Position numbers and translations under genes: made by a program
Shown here: in pieces, positions 56,064 through 64,000 of the stretch
Position numbering within the stretch: position 1 is the stretch's first letter
How the letters are laid out: the number at the start of each line of letters is the position of its first letter
The notes under the pieces: model-generated
Told to the model about the DNA's origin: nothing
Databases searched by the model: none
Seen by the model: the letters and a program-made list of their open reading frames with translations, nothing else
Assembly (NCBI RefSeq): GCF_900215325.1
Contig: NZ_OCMS01000003.1
Location: 372,001 to 436,000, forward strand
From: Fibrobacter sp. UWB16
GTDB lineage: Bacteria; Fibrobacterota; Fibrobacteria; Fibrobacterales; Fibrobacteraceae
Reading direction: 5' to 3'
Length of the DNA stretch: 64,000 nt

Positions 56064-59000
56064 ATGAGTGATAGTGAAAATCAGGTTGCATACGCTGAAC
56101 TGTTCTCGGAAATATTTTACGAACAGTTCATTTCCGCATATTATGTCAATTTGCTGGATTTTTCGTATGTCGTTTACTATTGCAAAAAAGGCCTTGAAAA
56201 AAAGTATGGCAATGGCGAAAATGCCGTATCTGCCCTCCAGAAGTTTATTTCCGAAGATGTCCATCCCGATGACCGCGATGTGCTGAAGGATATGCTATCT
56301 GTAGCTTATGTCCGTGGCCGCCTTAAAAAAGAAAGCAGTTTCTCGTTTGTAGTGCGTGAAATTGTGACCGGCAAGGAACGCTATTGCAAGCTCCAGGTTA
56401 CCCGTGGCCGCGATGAAGACCACATGGCCATCTGCTTCTTGAATGTCGATGACGAAATCCGTAAACGCATGAAGGTCGAGGAAGGCTACCGCGTCATCCA
56501 GGCCCTTGCCATGGAATTCAATGCACTTTACCGCATCGATCTTGATTCGGAAAAAATGCATTCCTATGTCAAGTCGCAGACGGCACGCATTTTTGAAAAA
56601 GAGCTCCGCGGCGAGATGCTCTATTCCGAGGCTTTAGAGAAATATGCCAAAGAAATTGTAAGTAGCGAAGATGCCAAGCGAGTCTTGACATTGGCGTCTA
56701 TTGAGAGCATTCGCGAAAGGTTTTCAAGGCAGAGCCACTTCGAGGTGGACTACAAGAATCGCGATGGCCGCTATTTCCAGATGAAATTCGTCCGGGTTTC
56801 CGATGAAAAATCGCCTGTGGTAGTGCTTGGCATTGCAGACCGCGACGAAGAAAAACGTTCGGACGTGATGAACCGCGAATTTTCCGAAATTGCAAATGCG
56901 TTGAGCGTTGAGTACGAAATTATTTACTATGTGAACTTGAATGACAATTCGTACGACGTGTTCAACCAGGAAAGTAGCTATATCAAGCTCAAGCTCCTGA
57001 TGAGCCGCCAAAACTTTTTCGAAGAATGTACGAGAGACATCAAGAAGATTATCTACCCGCAAGATGTTGAACGGTTGACTTCGGTCATGAATAAGGATTT
57101 TTTGCTCTCCCAGCTTGAGGGAGACAAAACCTTTTCAACCGAATATAGGCTTATGGTCAATGGCGAGCCGCAATACTACCGCCTTAAGGCCCTTTGGTCC
57201 AAAGCTGCTGATGACCACATTATTATCGCTGTTGCCAATATCCACAAGGAAGTCCTTGCCCGTAAAGAGCGCGAACGCAACATGGAACGCAACTTCGACA
57301 TTATCAATGTGCTTGCGACGGAATTCACCTCGGTCTACTATGTTGATCTTGATACGGATACGTTCACTCCTTACACGGTGAGCGACTATGCCGAAGTCAA
57401 TTACGGAAAGCTGTATCAACACGATAATTGTTATTCTAAAGTGTTCAAGTCGTATGTCGATGGATTTGTCCATGAACTTGATAAGAAAAGAATTGGTGAT
57501 TTTGCTTCTATTGAACATATCAAGAAATTGCTTGAAGGCCAAAAATCGTTTATAGCGCACTACAGAAAATACGATACTGGAGGAACCCGTTTTAGCGAGA
57601 TAAAGTTCGTGAAAGTCGGTTCGCAAAATGAAACGCCGCGTGCTGTTGTAGTTTGTTTTGCCGACAAGGATGCCGAAATTCTAAACCGCTATGTTGATAG
57701 CAAGCTTTATGAAGATTATTTTGGCGTTTATTTTGTGAATCTCGAAGACGATACTGTCCGCAGTATCCGTGAATCGGCGGTTTACGAGAAAGGTAAAACT
57801 TATGGCGGCTTTATCAAGTACAGTAGCGCTATTCTTGAGTTCAGCAAGGAGGTCTTGCCGGAGTTCCGCGAAACTTGGGAAAACATGGCGAACGTTGATT
57901 TTATGCGTTCATACTTGGCAGATGTCGATAAGCGCGAGTACAGCTACCGTGCGCTCAAGGGTGAATGGCGTCGCGTGACGACGTTTGTCCTGGAACGTAG
58001 AAATGGCGTGCCGTTGACCTTTATTATGGCGTTCATGTTCATTGACAATATAACCGCTCAAAAGATGGAACTGGATGCAAAGATTGCTGAACAGAAGCAG
58101 GAACTTGAGAAACAGCAGAAACTTCTGGAACAGGCTCTTGTGCAGGCCGAAAAGGCGAACAACGCAAAGACGATGTTCCTTTCGAACATGTCACATGACA
58201 TCCGCACGCCGATGAATGCCATTATCGGTTTTACAAACCTTGCGCTGAATAATTTGGATGACCCTGTGCTGGTCAAGAATTATTTGAACAAGACTGTCGT
58301 TTCGAGTACGCATTTGCTCTCGCTCATCAATGATATTCTCGATATGAGCCGCATTGAGTCGGGCAAGATTCGCCTTGAAGAGGTAAACTGCAACTTGTCC
58401 GAAATCATGCATGACCTGAATACGATTGTCTTAGGTCAGGCGAGTGAAAAACAGCAAAAACTTTACATGGATACGTTCAATATCGAGAACGAACTTGTTA
58501 TTTGTGACAAGCTGCGCTTGCATCAGATGCTGATCAACCTGCTTTCAAATGCGGTCAAGTTTACGCCGATGGGCGGTAATATCCACGTGTTTGTCCGTCA
58601 GACCGCTAGCGATGAAAAAACGGGAACGTACGAGTTCCATGTCAAGGATGATGGCATCGGCATGAGTCCGGAATTCTTGAAAGTCCTGTACCAACCGTTT
58701 GAACGCGAACGCACTTCAACGATTTCCAAGACGCAAGGGACTGGGCTTGGAATGTCTATCACCAAGAAAATTGTTGATATGATGGGAGGCTCCATAAATG
58801 TTGTGAGCGCCCCTAATCAGGGAACGGAATTCATCATTCATCTGAAACTAAAAATCCAGGATACTTCTGCGGATTTGACGAATCTCGAAGCGTTGCAGAA
58901 TGCTCGCGCTCTCGTTGTCGCTAGTGATTACAATGCATGCTCCAGCGCTACAAACCTTCTGCGCCGTTTGGGAATGCGCGCAGAATGGACGATGTATGGC

Positions 59001-59699
59001 CGTGAAGCGGTGCTGCGTGCAAAAGAAGCTGTTGACCGTCACGAATGCTATTCAGTCATTGTTCTTGACGACTTGTTGCTCGATATGGAAAGTATTGACG
59101 CCGTGGAACAATTGCGCATGATTCCGGGGAGCGATAATCCGATTATCCTCATGGCGTCCTATGACAGTGCAAACATTGAAAAAAGTGCGCGCGAAGCGGG
59201 TGTGACTGCGTTTATAAGCAAACCGCTATTCCTCACGGAAATGCATGATGTCTTGGCCCGTGCCACAGGTGTTCTGAAAGACGATGTGAAAGTGGAGTGC
59301 GTTAAATCTGAGAATTTTGTCGGTAAGAAAATCCTTCTTGTCGAAGACAATGAGCTCAATCGTGAAATTGCACAAAGCGTCCTTGAAGAATTGGGCTTTG
59401 TTGTTAATTGTGCCGAAGACGGCTGTGTCGCTTTAGGAATGCTCAAAATGGCAAAGCAGGGCGCCTATGACTTGATTTTGATGGATGTGCAGATGCCTGT
59501 GATGGATGGCCTCGAAGCCACTCGCCAGATTAGGTCTTTGCGCGACGATTACTTCAAGAATGTCCCGATTATAGCGATGACTGCGAATGCGTTTGAAGAA
59601 GACCGCAAGGCGGCAATTGATGCTGGCATGAACGAGCATGTCGCAAAGCCCATTGACGTTGAAAAACTCAAGAAAGTCCTTCGCAAATTCTTAGGATAA
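56064..59699 (+). CDS. Hybrid histidine kinase with five PAS-like modules and two receivers
   Basis: The 1211-residue protein has no membrane helix that I can see, so it is probably cytoplasmic. Five tandem PAS-like modules of ~130 residues (about 14-140, 148-270, 285-405, 415-540, 545-670) each open with a YYVNL/YRIDL/YYVDL/YFVNL strand. A coiled coil (~670-702), HisKA with His710 in NMSHDIRTPMNA, and HATPase (~808-932, NLLSNAVKFTP, GTGLGMSITKKI) follow. A first receiver (~947-1072) is weakly conserved, and the second (~1087-1211) is canonical with VEDNELNRE and LILMDVQMPVMDG. The signal is unknown. The ribosome site AAAGGGAG is good. The last 48 bp are included in a tandem duplication. Confidence 0.9.
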   Translation: MSDSENQVAYAELFSEIFYEQFISAYYVNLLDFSYVVYYCKKGLEKKYGNGENAVSALQKFISEDVHPDDRDVLKDMLSVAYVRGRLKKESSFSFVVREIVTGKERYCKLQVTRGRDEDHMAICFLNVDDEIRKRMKVEEGYRVIQALAMEFNALYRIDLDSEKMHSYVKSQTARIFEKELRGEMLYSEALEKYAKEIVSSEDAKRVLTLASIESIRERFSRQSHFEVDYKNRDGRYFQMKFVRVSDEKSPVVVLGIADRDEEKRSDVMNREFSEIANALSVEYEIIYYVNLNDNSYDVFNQESSYIKLKLLMSRQNFFEECTRDIKKIIYPQDVERLTSVMNKDFLLSQLEGDKTFSTEYRLMVNGEPQYYRLKALWSKAADDHIIIAVANIHKEVLARKERERNMERNFDIINVLATEFTSVYYVDLDTDTFTPYTVSDYAEVNYGKLYQHDNCYSKVFKSYVDGFVHELDKKRIGDFASIEHIKKLLEGQKSFIAHYRKYDTGGTRFSEIKFVKVGSQNETPRAVVVCFADKDAEILNRYVDSKLYEDYFGVYFVNLEDDTVRSIRESAVYEKGKTYGGFIKYSSAILEFSKEVLPEFRETWENMANVDFMRSYLADVDKREYSYRALKGEWRRVTTFVLERRNGVPLTFIMAFMFIDNITAQKMELDAKIAEQKQELEKQQKLLEQALVQAEKANNAKTMFLSNMSHDIRTPMNAIIGFTNLALNNLDDPVLVKNYLNKTVVSSTHLLSLINDILDMSRIESGKIRLEEVNCNLSEIMHDLNTIVLGQASEKQQKLYMDTFNIENELVICDKLRLHQMLINLLSNAVKFTPMGGNIHVFVRQTASDEKTGTYEFHVKDDGIGMSPEFLKVLYQPFERERTSTISKTQGTGLGMSITKKIVDMMGGSINVVSAPNQGTEFIIHLKLKIQDTSADLTNLEALQNARALVVASDYNACSSATNLLRRLGMRAEWTMYGREAVLRAKEAVDRHECYSVIVLDDLLLDMESIDAVEQLRMIPGSDNPIILMASYDSANIEKSAREAGVTAFISKPLFLTEMHDVLARATGVLKDDVKVECVKSENFVGKKILLVEDNELNREIAQSVLEELGFVVNCAEDGCVALGMLKMAKQGAYDLILMDVQMPVMDGLEATRQIRSLRDDYFKNVPIIAMTANAFEEDRKAAIDAGMNEHVAKPIDVEKLKKVLRKFLG

Positions 59700-60059
59700 A
59701 TTCTCGCGCATTGTCATGCCCGTGCTTTTTACAATGTCATTCCCCTAACGGGGCTTGACTTGTTCGCCTCGGATATAGAAACATGCAAGCATATTTCTGC
59801 ATCGCTCGGCTCCGTTGTCATTCCGGCCTCTGTGCCGGGATCGCCATTATTTAATATTGACGTTGAAAAACTCAAGAAAGTCCTTCGTAAATTCTTAGGA
59901 TAAATTCTCGCGCATTGTCATGCCCGTGCTTTTTACAATGTCATTCCCCTAACGGGGCTTGACTTGTTCGCCTCGGATATAGAAACATGCAAGCATATTT
60001 CTGCATCGCTCGGCTCCGTTGTCATTCCGGCCTCTGTGCCGGGATCGCCATTATTTAAT
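59652..60059. repeat. 204-bp tandem duplication spanning the kinase 3' end
   Basis: Bases 59652-59855 recur at 59856-60059 with an offset of exactly 204 and very few differences (for example CTTCGCAAATTC against CTTCGTAAATTC). The unit holds the last 48 bp of the kinase gene, palindromic repeats, and the last bases of the convergent HD-GYP gene. It explains the 351-bp gap 59700-60050, which has no gene. Confidence 0.92.
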
Positions 60060-61568
60060 AAATTCTACATTCCCGTACACCGAAATGAGCTCTGGGTGCT
60101 CCGGGTCGCGCCTATTCCAGCACTGTTGGACTTTAATCTTGCACGGGCGCTTTTCGCCTTTGACTCGCATTTCGCTGTTGAACGTAAACGAATCATTGTT
60201 CAGCTGCGGATCGTGCAACAACTTTACAAATTCATCCCAATTCTCGCGCCCGAAGATGTTCCAGAATTCGCTGTTGTTTTCGGGCTCGACCATAGTCTTC
60301 GGGAAACTCAATGCCTTTGCATTTTTTGCTTCAAGCTTGAGTAGGGGCGGTTCATACGTGTATTCGAACGTAACTCCTCTTTGCAGTGATGCAAAGAACT
60401 TACTTTTTTTACGCTCGTTGACATATTGCTGGAAAATGTGGCTTTCTGTGTCTTCGGTACTTTCGAAAATGGAACGTGCGATTTTAGCAAAGTCCGCATC
60501 GCTCAACTTGCTCGTGCGTTGGTCGTTCAGTTCCTTAGGCAGCGTGTCGGCGACATCGCCGAGGCATTCCAGGAGGAGCGGGTTGAAGACGCCGCATTCG
60601 TTATTGCGAATCATCTCAAGAGCCTTCTCGTGGCTGAACGCCTTCTTGTAGCAACGTTCGCTAGTAAGTGCGTCGTAAACGTCGGCAACAGAGACAACCT
60701 GTGCACTGATAGGAATTTCATTACCCTTGAGGCCGTCGGGGTAGCCGCGGCCGTCCCAGCGTTCATGGTGCCAACGACAAATGTTATAAGCAAACTTCAT
60801 CAGAGGCTCGTTCTTGAAGAACTGGATGGCGTCAAGCATCTTGGCGCCGTTCATGGAGTGTTGCTTCATGATTTCGAATTCTTCTTTCGTGAGCTTGCCT
60901 GGCTTGTTCAAAATTTCGTCAGGAATTGTAATCTTCCCGATGTCGTGCATCGAAGAAGCCGTTGCTATGGTGCCGATTTCTTCTTCGGTGATGTTGTATT
61001 CGTTGGTTCGCTTGAGGAGCGCGCGTAAAAGAATATCGGTAATCTTTTTGATGTGCAAGACGTGCTGGCCGCTTTCGCCGTTACGGAATTCAACGATGTG
61101 GCTCAGAATGGAAATCAGCATGTCGCTGTTTCGAGTTCTCTCGTAAATCTTGTCAGTTACGAGTTCCGAAAGCTGCATCTGTTTCACGTATAGATTGATT
61201 GTGTTGCGGACTCGCGTTTGCACGACCATCTGGTCGAACGGGCGGTAAATAAAGTCGGTCACGCCGAGCGAAAATGCTCTTTCTACTTGTGGCGTAGATG
61301 TCTCTGCCGAAATCATGACGACTGGGGTTCCTTTGATCCATCCTTTATCGTTCATGACTTCGAGAACTTCGAGTCCATCGCGCCCGGGCATAATCATGTC
61401 CAACAGGACAAGCGTAATATCTTTGGCTTTTGTACCGAGAATCTCGATGGCTTCGTCACCGTCTTTTGCTTCGATGATATCATATTCGTCACAGAGCAGA
61501 TCCGAAAGTACGACTCTGTTCATGGCGTCATCATCGACAATCAAAATTTTTGCACGTTCGTTGCTCAT
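60051..61568 (-). CDS. HD-GYP response regulator (putative cyclic-di-GMP phosphodiesterase)
   Basis: The 505-residue protein has an N-terminal receiver (1-125; acidic pocket IVDDDAMNR, phospho-acceptor Asp57 in LVLLDMIMPG). An HD-GYP domain (~150-355) has His208-Asp209 in SSMHDIGKI, QHSMNGAKML, HHERWDGRGYPDGLKGNEIP and VADVYDALTSER, all motifs needed for cyclic-di-GMP hydrolysis. A C-terminal ~140-residue region (365-505) of unknown fold completes it. It is convergent with the hybrid kinase, a plausible partner. ATG at 61568; its promoter region faces the acyltransferase gene. Its last 9 bases lie in the 204-bp duplication. Confidence 0.93.
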   Translation of the reverse strand: MSNERAKILIVDDDAMNRVVLSDLLCDEYDIIEAKDGDEAIEILGTKAKDITLVLLDMIMPGRDGLEVLEVMNDKGWIKGTPVVMISAETSTPQVERAFSLGVTDFIYRPFDQMVVQTRVRNTINLYVKQMQLSELVTDKIYERTRNSDMLISILSHIVEFRNGESGQHVLHIKKITDILLRALLKRTNEYNITEEEIGTIATASSMHDIGKITIPDEILNKPGKLTKEEFEIMKQHSMNGAKMLDAIQFFKNEPLMKFAYNICRWHHERWDGRGYPDGLKGNEIPISAQVVSVADVYDALTSERCYKKAFSHEKALEMIRNNECGVFNPLLLECLGDVADTLPKELNDQRTSKLSDADFAKIARSIFESTEDTESHIFQQYVNERKKSKFFASLQRGVTFEYTYEPPLLKLEAKNAKALSFPKTMVEPENNSEFWNIFGRENWDEFVKLLHDPQLNNDSFTFNSEMRVKGEKRPCKIKVQQCWNRRDPEHPELISVYGNVEFIK

Positions 61569-61722
61569 GGTCGAAGCACCAATTTTATTTTCTCTTTCTT
61601 AAGTGGTTGTACCTCTCTAATTTAAGAAAAATGTAACGAAAAAGGGCGTTTTATCTCTTGAAAAATCAAAATACCCCTTCCATTTGCGCAAAATCACCAT
61701 GTTTTTCTAAATTTTTCTCGAA

Positions 61723-62871
61723 ATGCCGAAACCAGCAAATTACTTCCCCGCAATAGACGGTCTCCGTCTCCTCGCAAGCCTGAATATTGTCATGCTCCAT
61801 TTGGGCAGTTCTAACGCCCTTATGTACATGTCCGATTGCAAGTGGGTGATGCCCATTATCTCGGCGCCTGCCTTTGCTGCGGGCATCTTCTACGTGTTGG
61901 CCGGTTTCCTCTTTGCAAGCAAGTATAGCGACCCGGAACGCAGCATTCCGGTGATCCCGTTCATGTTCAGTCGCATCGCAAAACTTTACCGCTTGCACTT
62001 CTTCATGACGCTTCTCATGTTTGTGCTGATTGTGTTCAAGATGAGTGGCTACACGCATTTGCCTGCGTTTTCCGAAATTGGTGATTGTGCTTCGGCGGGA
62101 TTAGCTAAGATGTTCCACCCGTGGCGGAGCTTGCTCATGCACCTAACGCTCACGTGGTCGATCGCCCCGGATCTTGGCATGAAGTTGAATGAACCGTCCT
62201 GGTCTCTTACGAGCTTTTTCCTCTGCTATGCGATTACGCCGTGGTTCAGCCGTTGGCTTATCAAGCAGAACCGTCGTACGCTCTGGATTCTCTTTGGCGG
62301 TGTGTTTGTTCCGGGAATTTTTTGGGCGGTTGTATATGGCAATTCGGGCAATTTATGGTTTGATGGTTTCGATGCCAAGTACCGCTTTTTCCACATGTTT
62401 GCGCCTGTACGCGTTTTTGAATATTTGTTTGGCATGGTGCTTTACCGCCTTTACAACGAGGGCGTTTTTGAGGTCTTTAAAAAGGATTATGTAAGTGGCG
62501 TTGCTCAGGCGCTTTTGCTCCTCGCACTTTACGGAAGCCTCTTCCTCATGCGTCCTGATATTAACCCTGGGTATAATTACTTTATCCACCACAGCCTTCC
62601 GATTTTCATTTACGGCATGTTTGTGGTGAGCCTTCTTTCGGGCAAGGGCTTCTTGGCGAGATTCTTCTGCATCCCGCTTGTGCGTCGTGTTGGCCGTGCG
62701 TCTTTCTACCCGTACTTGATCCATCTGCCCATCATTACATTTGCATGGGGCATTTGCAACCTGAACCGTCCGAAGAATACCATCCTTTTGCTCCTCTTTG
62801 TCTATACGGTCAGCACACTTTACATGGAATTTAAAATCTGGCGCCGTAAAAAAGCAAAAGCAAAGGCCTAA
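61723..62871 (+). CDS. Acyltransferase family 3 membrane protein
   Basis: The 382-residue protein matches the acyltransferase-3 (OafA/NodX-like) family of inner-membrane enzymes that O-acylate glycans. The N-terminus FPAIDGLRLLASLNIVMLHL carries the conserved Arg-His pair. About ten hydrophobic segments follow, with RIAKLYRLHF early and a basic cytoplasmic tail (KIWRRKKAKAKA). The acceptor is unknown; a cell-envelope polysaccharide is likely. It is divergent from the HD-GYP gene with a 154-bp AT-rich gap. The ribosome site is weak. Confidence 0.88.
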   Translation: MPKPANYFPAIDGLRLLASLNIVMLHLGSSNALMYMSDCKWVMPIISAPAFAAGIFYVLAGFLFASKYSDPERSIPVIPFMFSRIAKLYRLHFFMTLLMFVLIVFKMSGYTHLPAFSEIGDCASAGLAKMFHPWRSLLMHLTLTWSIAPDLGMKLNEPSWSLTSFFLCYAITPWFSRWLIKQNRRTLWILFGGVFVPGIFWAVVYGNSGNLWFDGFDAKYRFFHMFAPVRVFEYLFGMVLYRLYNEGVFEVFKKDYVSGVAQALLLLALYGSLFLMRPDINPGYNYFIHHSLPIFIYGMFVVSLLSGKGFLARFFCIPLVRRVGRASFYPYLIHLPIITFAWGICNLNRPKNTILLLLFVYTVSTLYMEFKIWRRKKAKAKA

Positions 62872-62987
62872 ATCCGAGACTTTATTCGTTTTTTCTCAAA
62901 CAAGTCCTAAAAATATGTGTATTTTATACACTAGGGCGACTGGAGACGCCCGTTGGAAGGGAATTCTTGTTGGAGGATCAACAAATC

Positions 62988-64000
62988 ATGGACTGTCTTG
63001 AATCGTCAGAATTGACTCATGCGATTCTATCGAGTGCAGGCGTCGGCTTGTGGACGATCGAAGTCGATGAAGGTCACCCTCCACGAATGTATGCCGATAA
63101 AGCTCTTCTCCAGATTCTTGGATTCCCTGAAGAAACGCTCCCCGAAGACCTCTACAATTTATGGTGCAATAACGTAGACCTCTCATATTACGAGGCTTAT
63201 GCTGAATTTGTGGACCAGATGACTCGCGGTGAAATGTCCGAACTGGAGTACGCCTGGAACCACCAGTCGCGCGGGGTCATATTCCTGCAAAATCATGGCA
63301 AGCGCAATGACAAGTACACGCGCGGCATGCGTCTTGAAGGCTGCTGCACCGACGTGACGGAACAGGTCGAATTCAAGATGCACGTGCGCGAACTCGACCA
63401 GTATTCCGATATTGCAAACACGCTTGGCGATGGTTTCGATAATATTTATTACGTCGATATCAACGACAACTCGTTCATTGAATTTAACGCCCAAGGTGTC
63501 GTGAAGACTCTCGATGCCAAGAACTGCAATGACTTTTTTGTGGGTTTTGAACAGGCTCTTGAAAAGGTTGTGTACAGGGAAGACTGGGATGCAGTCAAGA
63601 ATTTTGTAGACAAGGAAAAGCTGTTGCACGGCTTGGAAAAAGACCGAGCGGTGTCTGTCTCTTTCCGTTTTTCGTTTGACGGGCGTCTAGTATATTACCG
63701 TTTAAAAGCGGCGAAGACTCCTGATTCAGAAAATCACATCGTCGTGACGCTTGAAAACGTCGATGAAGAGGAATCCGCCAAGGCCGAACGCAAGGCGATT
63801 GCAAACCGCGACATGGCTGTGATTTCAGGCTTGTCCGATGACTTCGGCTGCGTGGTGTACGTGGATTACGAGACTCTTTCCGAGGTGCATTACCGCTTTG
63901 ACCCCATGTTTGATGAGATGGTTCCGGGGTGGTCCAAAATCGACAACTTCGGTAAACGTCTGGAAGTGCTTGTTAATACCGTTGTTCACCCGAGCGATCG
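62988..64000 (+). CDS. PAS-like sensor protein (3' part outside window)
   Basis: An open frame from ATG 62988, preceded by GGAGGAT, runs off the window after 337 codons. The N-terminal PAS-like part (residues ~8-125) has GVGLWTIEVDEGHPPRMYAD and LQILGFPEETLPED. A second module (~135-265) with NIYYVDINDNSFIEF and a third beginning at ~285 with CVVYVDYETLSEVHY repeat the same module type seen five times in the hybrid kinase at 56064. The output domain is not visible; a histidine kinase or diguanylate cyclase is likely. Confidence 0.8.
   Translation, partial: MDCLESSELTHAILSSAGVGLWTIEVDEGHPPRMYADKALLQILGFPEETLPEDLYNLWCNNVDLSYYEAYAEFVDQMTRGEMSELEYAWNHQSRGVIFLQNHGKRNDKYTRGMRLEGCCTDVTEQVEFKMHVRELDQYSDIANTLGDGFDNIYYVDINDNSFIEFNAQGVVKTLDAKNCNDFFVGFEQALEKVVYREDWDAVKNFVDKEKLLHGLEKDRAVSVSFRFSFDGRLVYYRLKAAKTPDSENHIVVTLENVDEEESAKAERKAIANRDMAVISGLSDDFGCVVYVDYETLSEVHYRFDPMFDEMVPGWSKIDNFGKRLEVLVNTVVHPSD

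Overview
The window looks like a chromosomal stretch of Fibrobacter (F. succinogenes or a very close relative). The evidence is a FISUMP-domain lipoprotein, a TIGR02147-type regulator, poly-serine linkers, and a large cluster of secreted xylan-degrading enzymes that share a CBM6 module and a basic C-terminal module known from F. succinogenes (often called FPm-1). This is recognition from sequence by eye; no database search was run.

Layout. Positions 1-10535 are housekeeping and cell-envelope genes: a minus-strand group (ygiQ partial, FISUMP lipoprotein, queH, small membrane protein), a secreted protein of unknown function, rsmG, a two-gene operon with a PorV-like barrel carrying a beta-propeller, a three-domain FKBP prolyl isomerase, and a zinc-ribbon membrane protein. 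Positions 10827-12983 hold a TIGR02147-type regulator overlapping a lipoprotein gene by 4 bp. Positions 13106-55654 are the xylan cluster. In order it has three GH43, GH30, two CE6 acetylxylan esterases, a 27-codon ORF, a CE1-type esterase on the minus strand, GH43, a second CE1-type esterase, GH27, a beta-helix hydrolase (GH141/GH120-like) with GH43, GH2, GH95, GH5 and three GH10 xylanases. Positions 56064-64000 are signalling genes: a hybrid histidine kinase with five PAS-like modules, an HD-GYP response regulator, an acyltransferase, and the start of another PAS-like sensor.

How it works together. The GH10 and GH30 enzymes would cut the xylan backbone. GH43 would remove arabinose and xylose, CE6 acetyl groups and CE1 feruloyl or acetyl esters. 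GH27, GH2 and GH95 would remove galactose and fucose/L-galactose decorations. Nearly all carry CBM6 for binding and the same C-terminal module, which resembles a sorting or anchoring tail.

The most notable observation is regulatory. Almost every plus-strand transcription unit in the cluster is preceded by an inverted repeat of the form ATTGA-N7-TCAAT. A -10-like hexamer follows at a nearly fixed centre-to-centre distance of about 59.5 bp. The same dyad occurs upstream of the TIGR02147 regulator, and one orphan copy precedes a gene-free, hairpin-rich stretch at 20291-20611. This suggests a one-regulator, many-promoter xylan regulon with the dyad in a class-I activator position, possibly including a small RNA.
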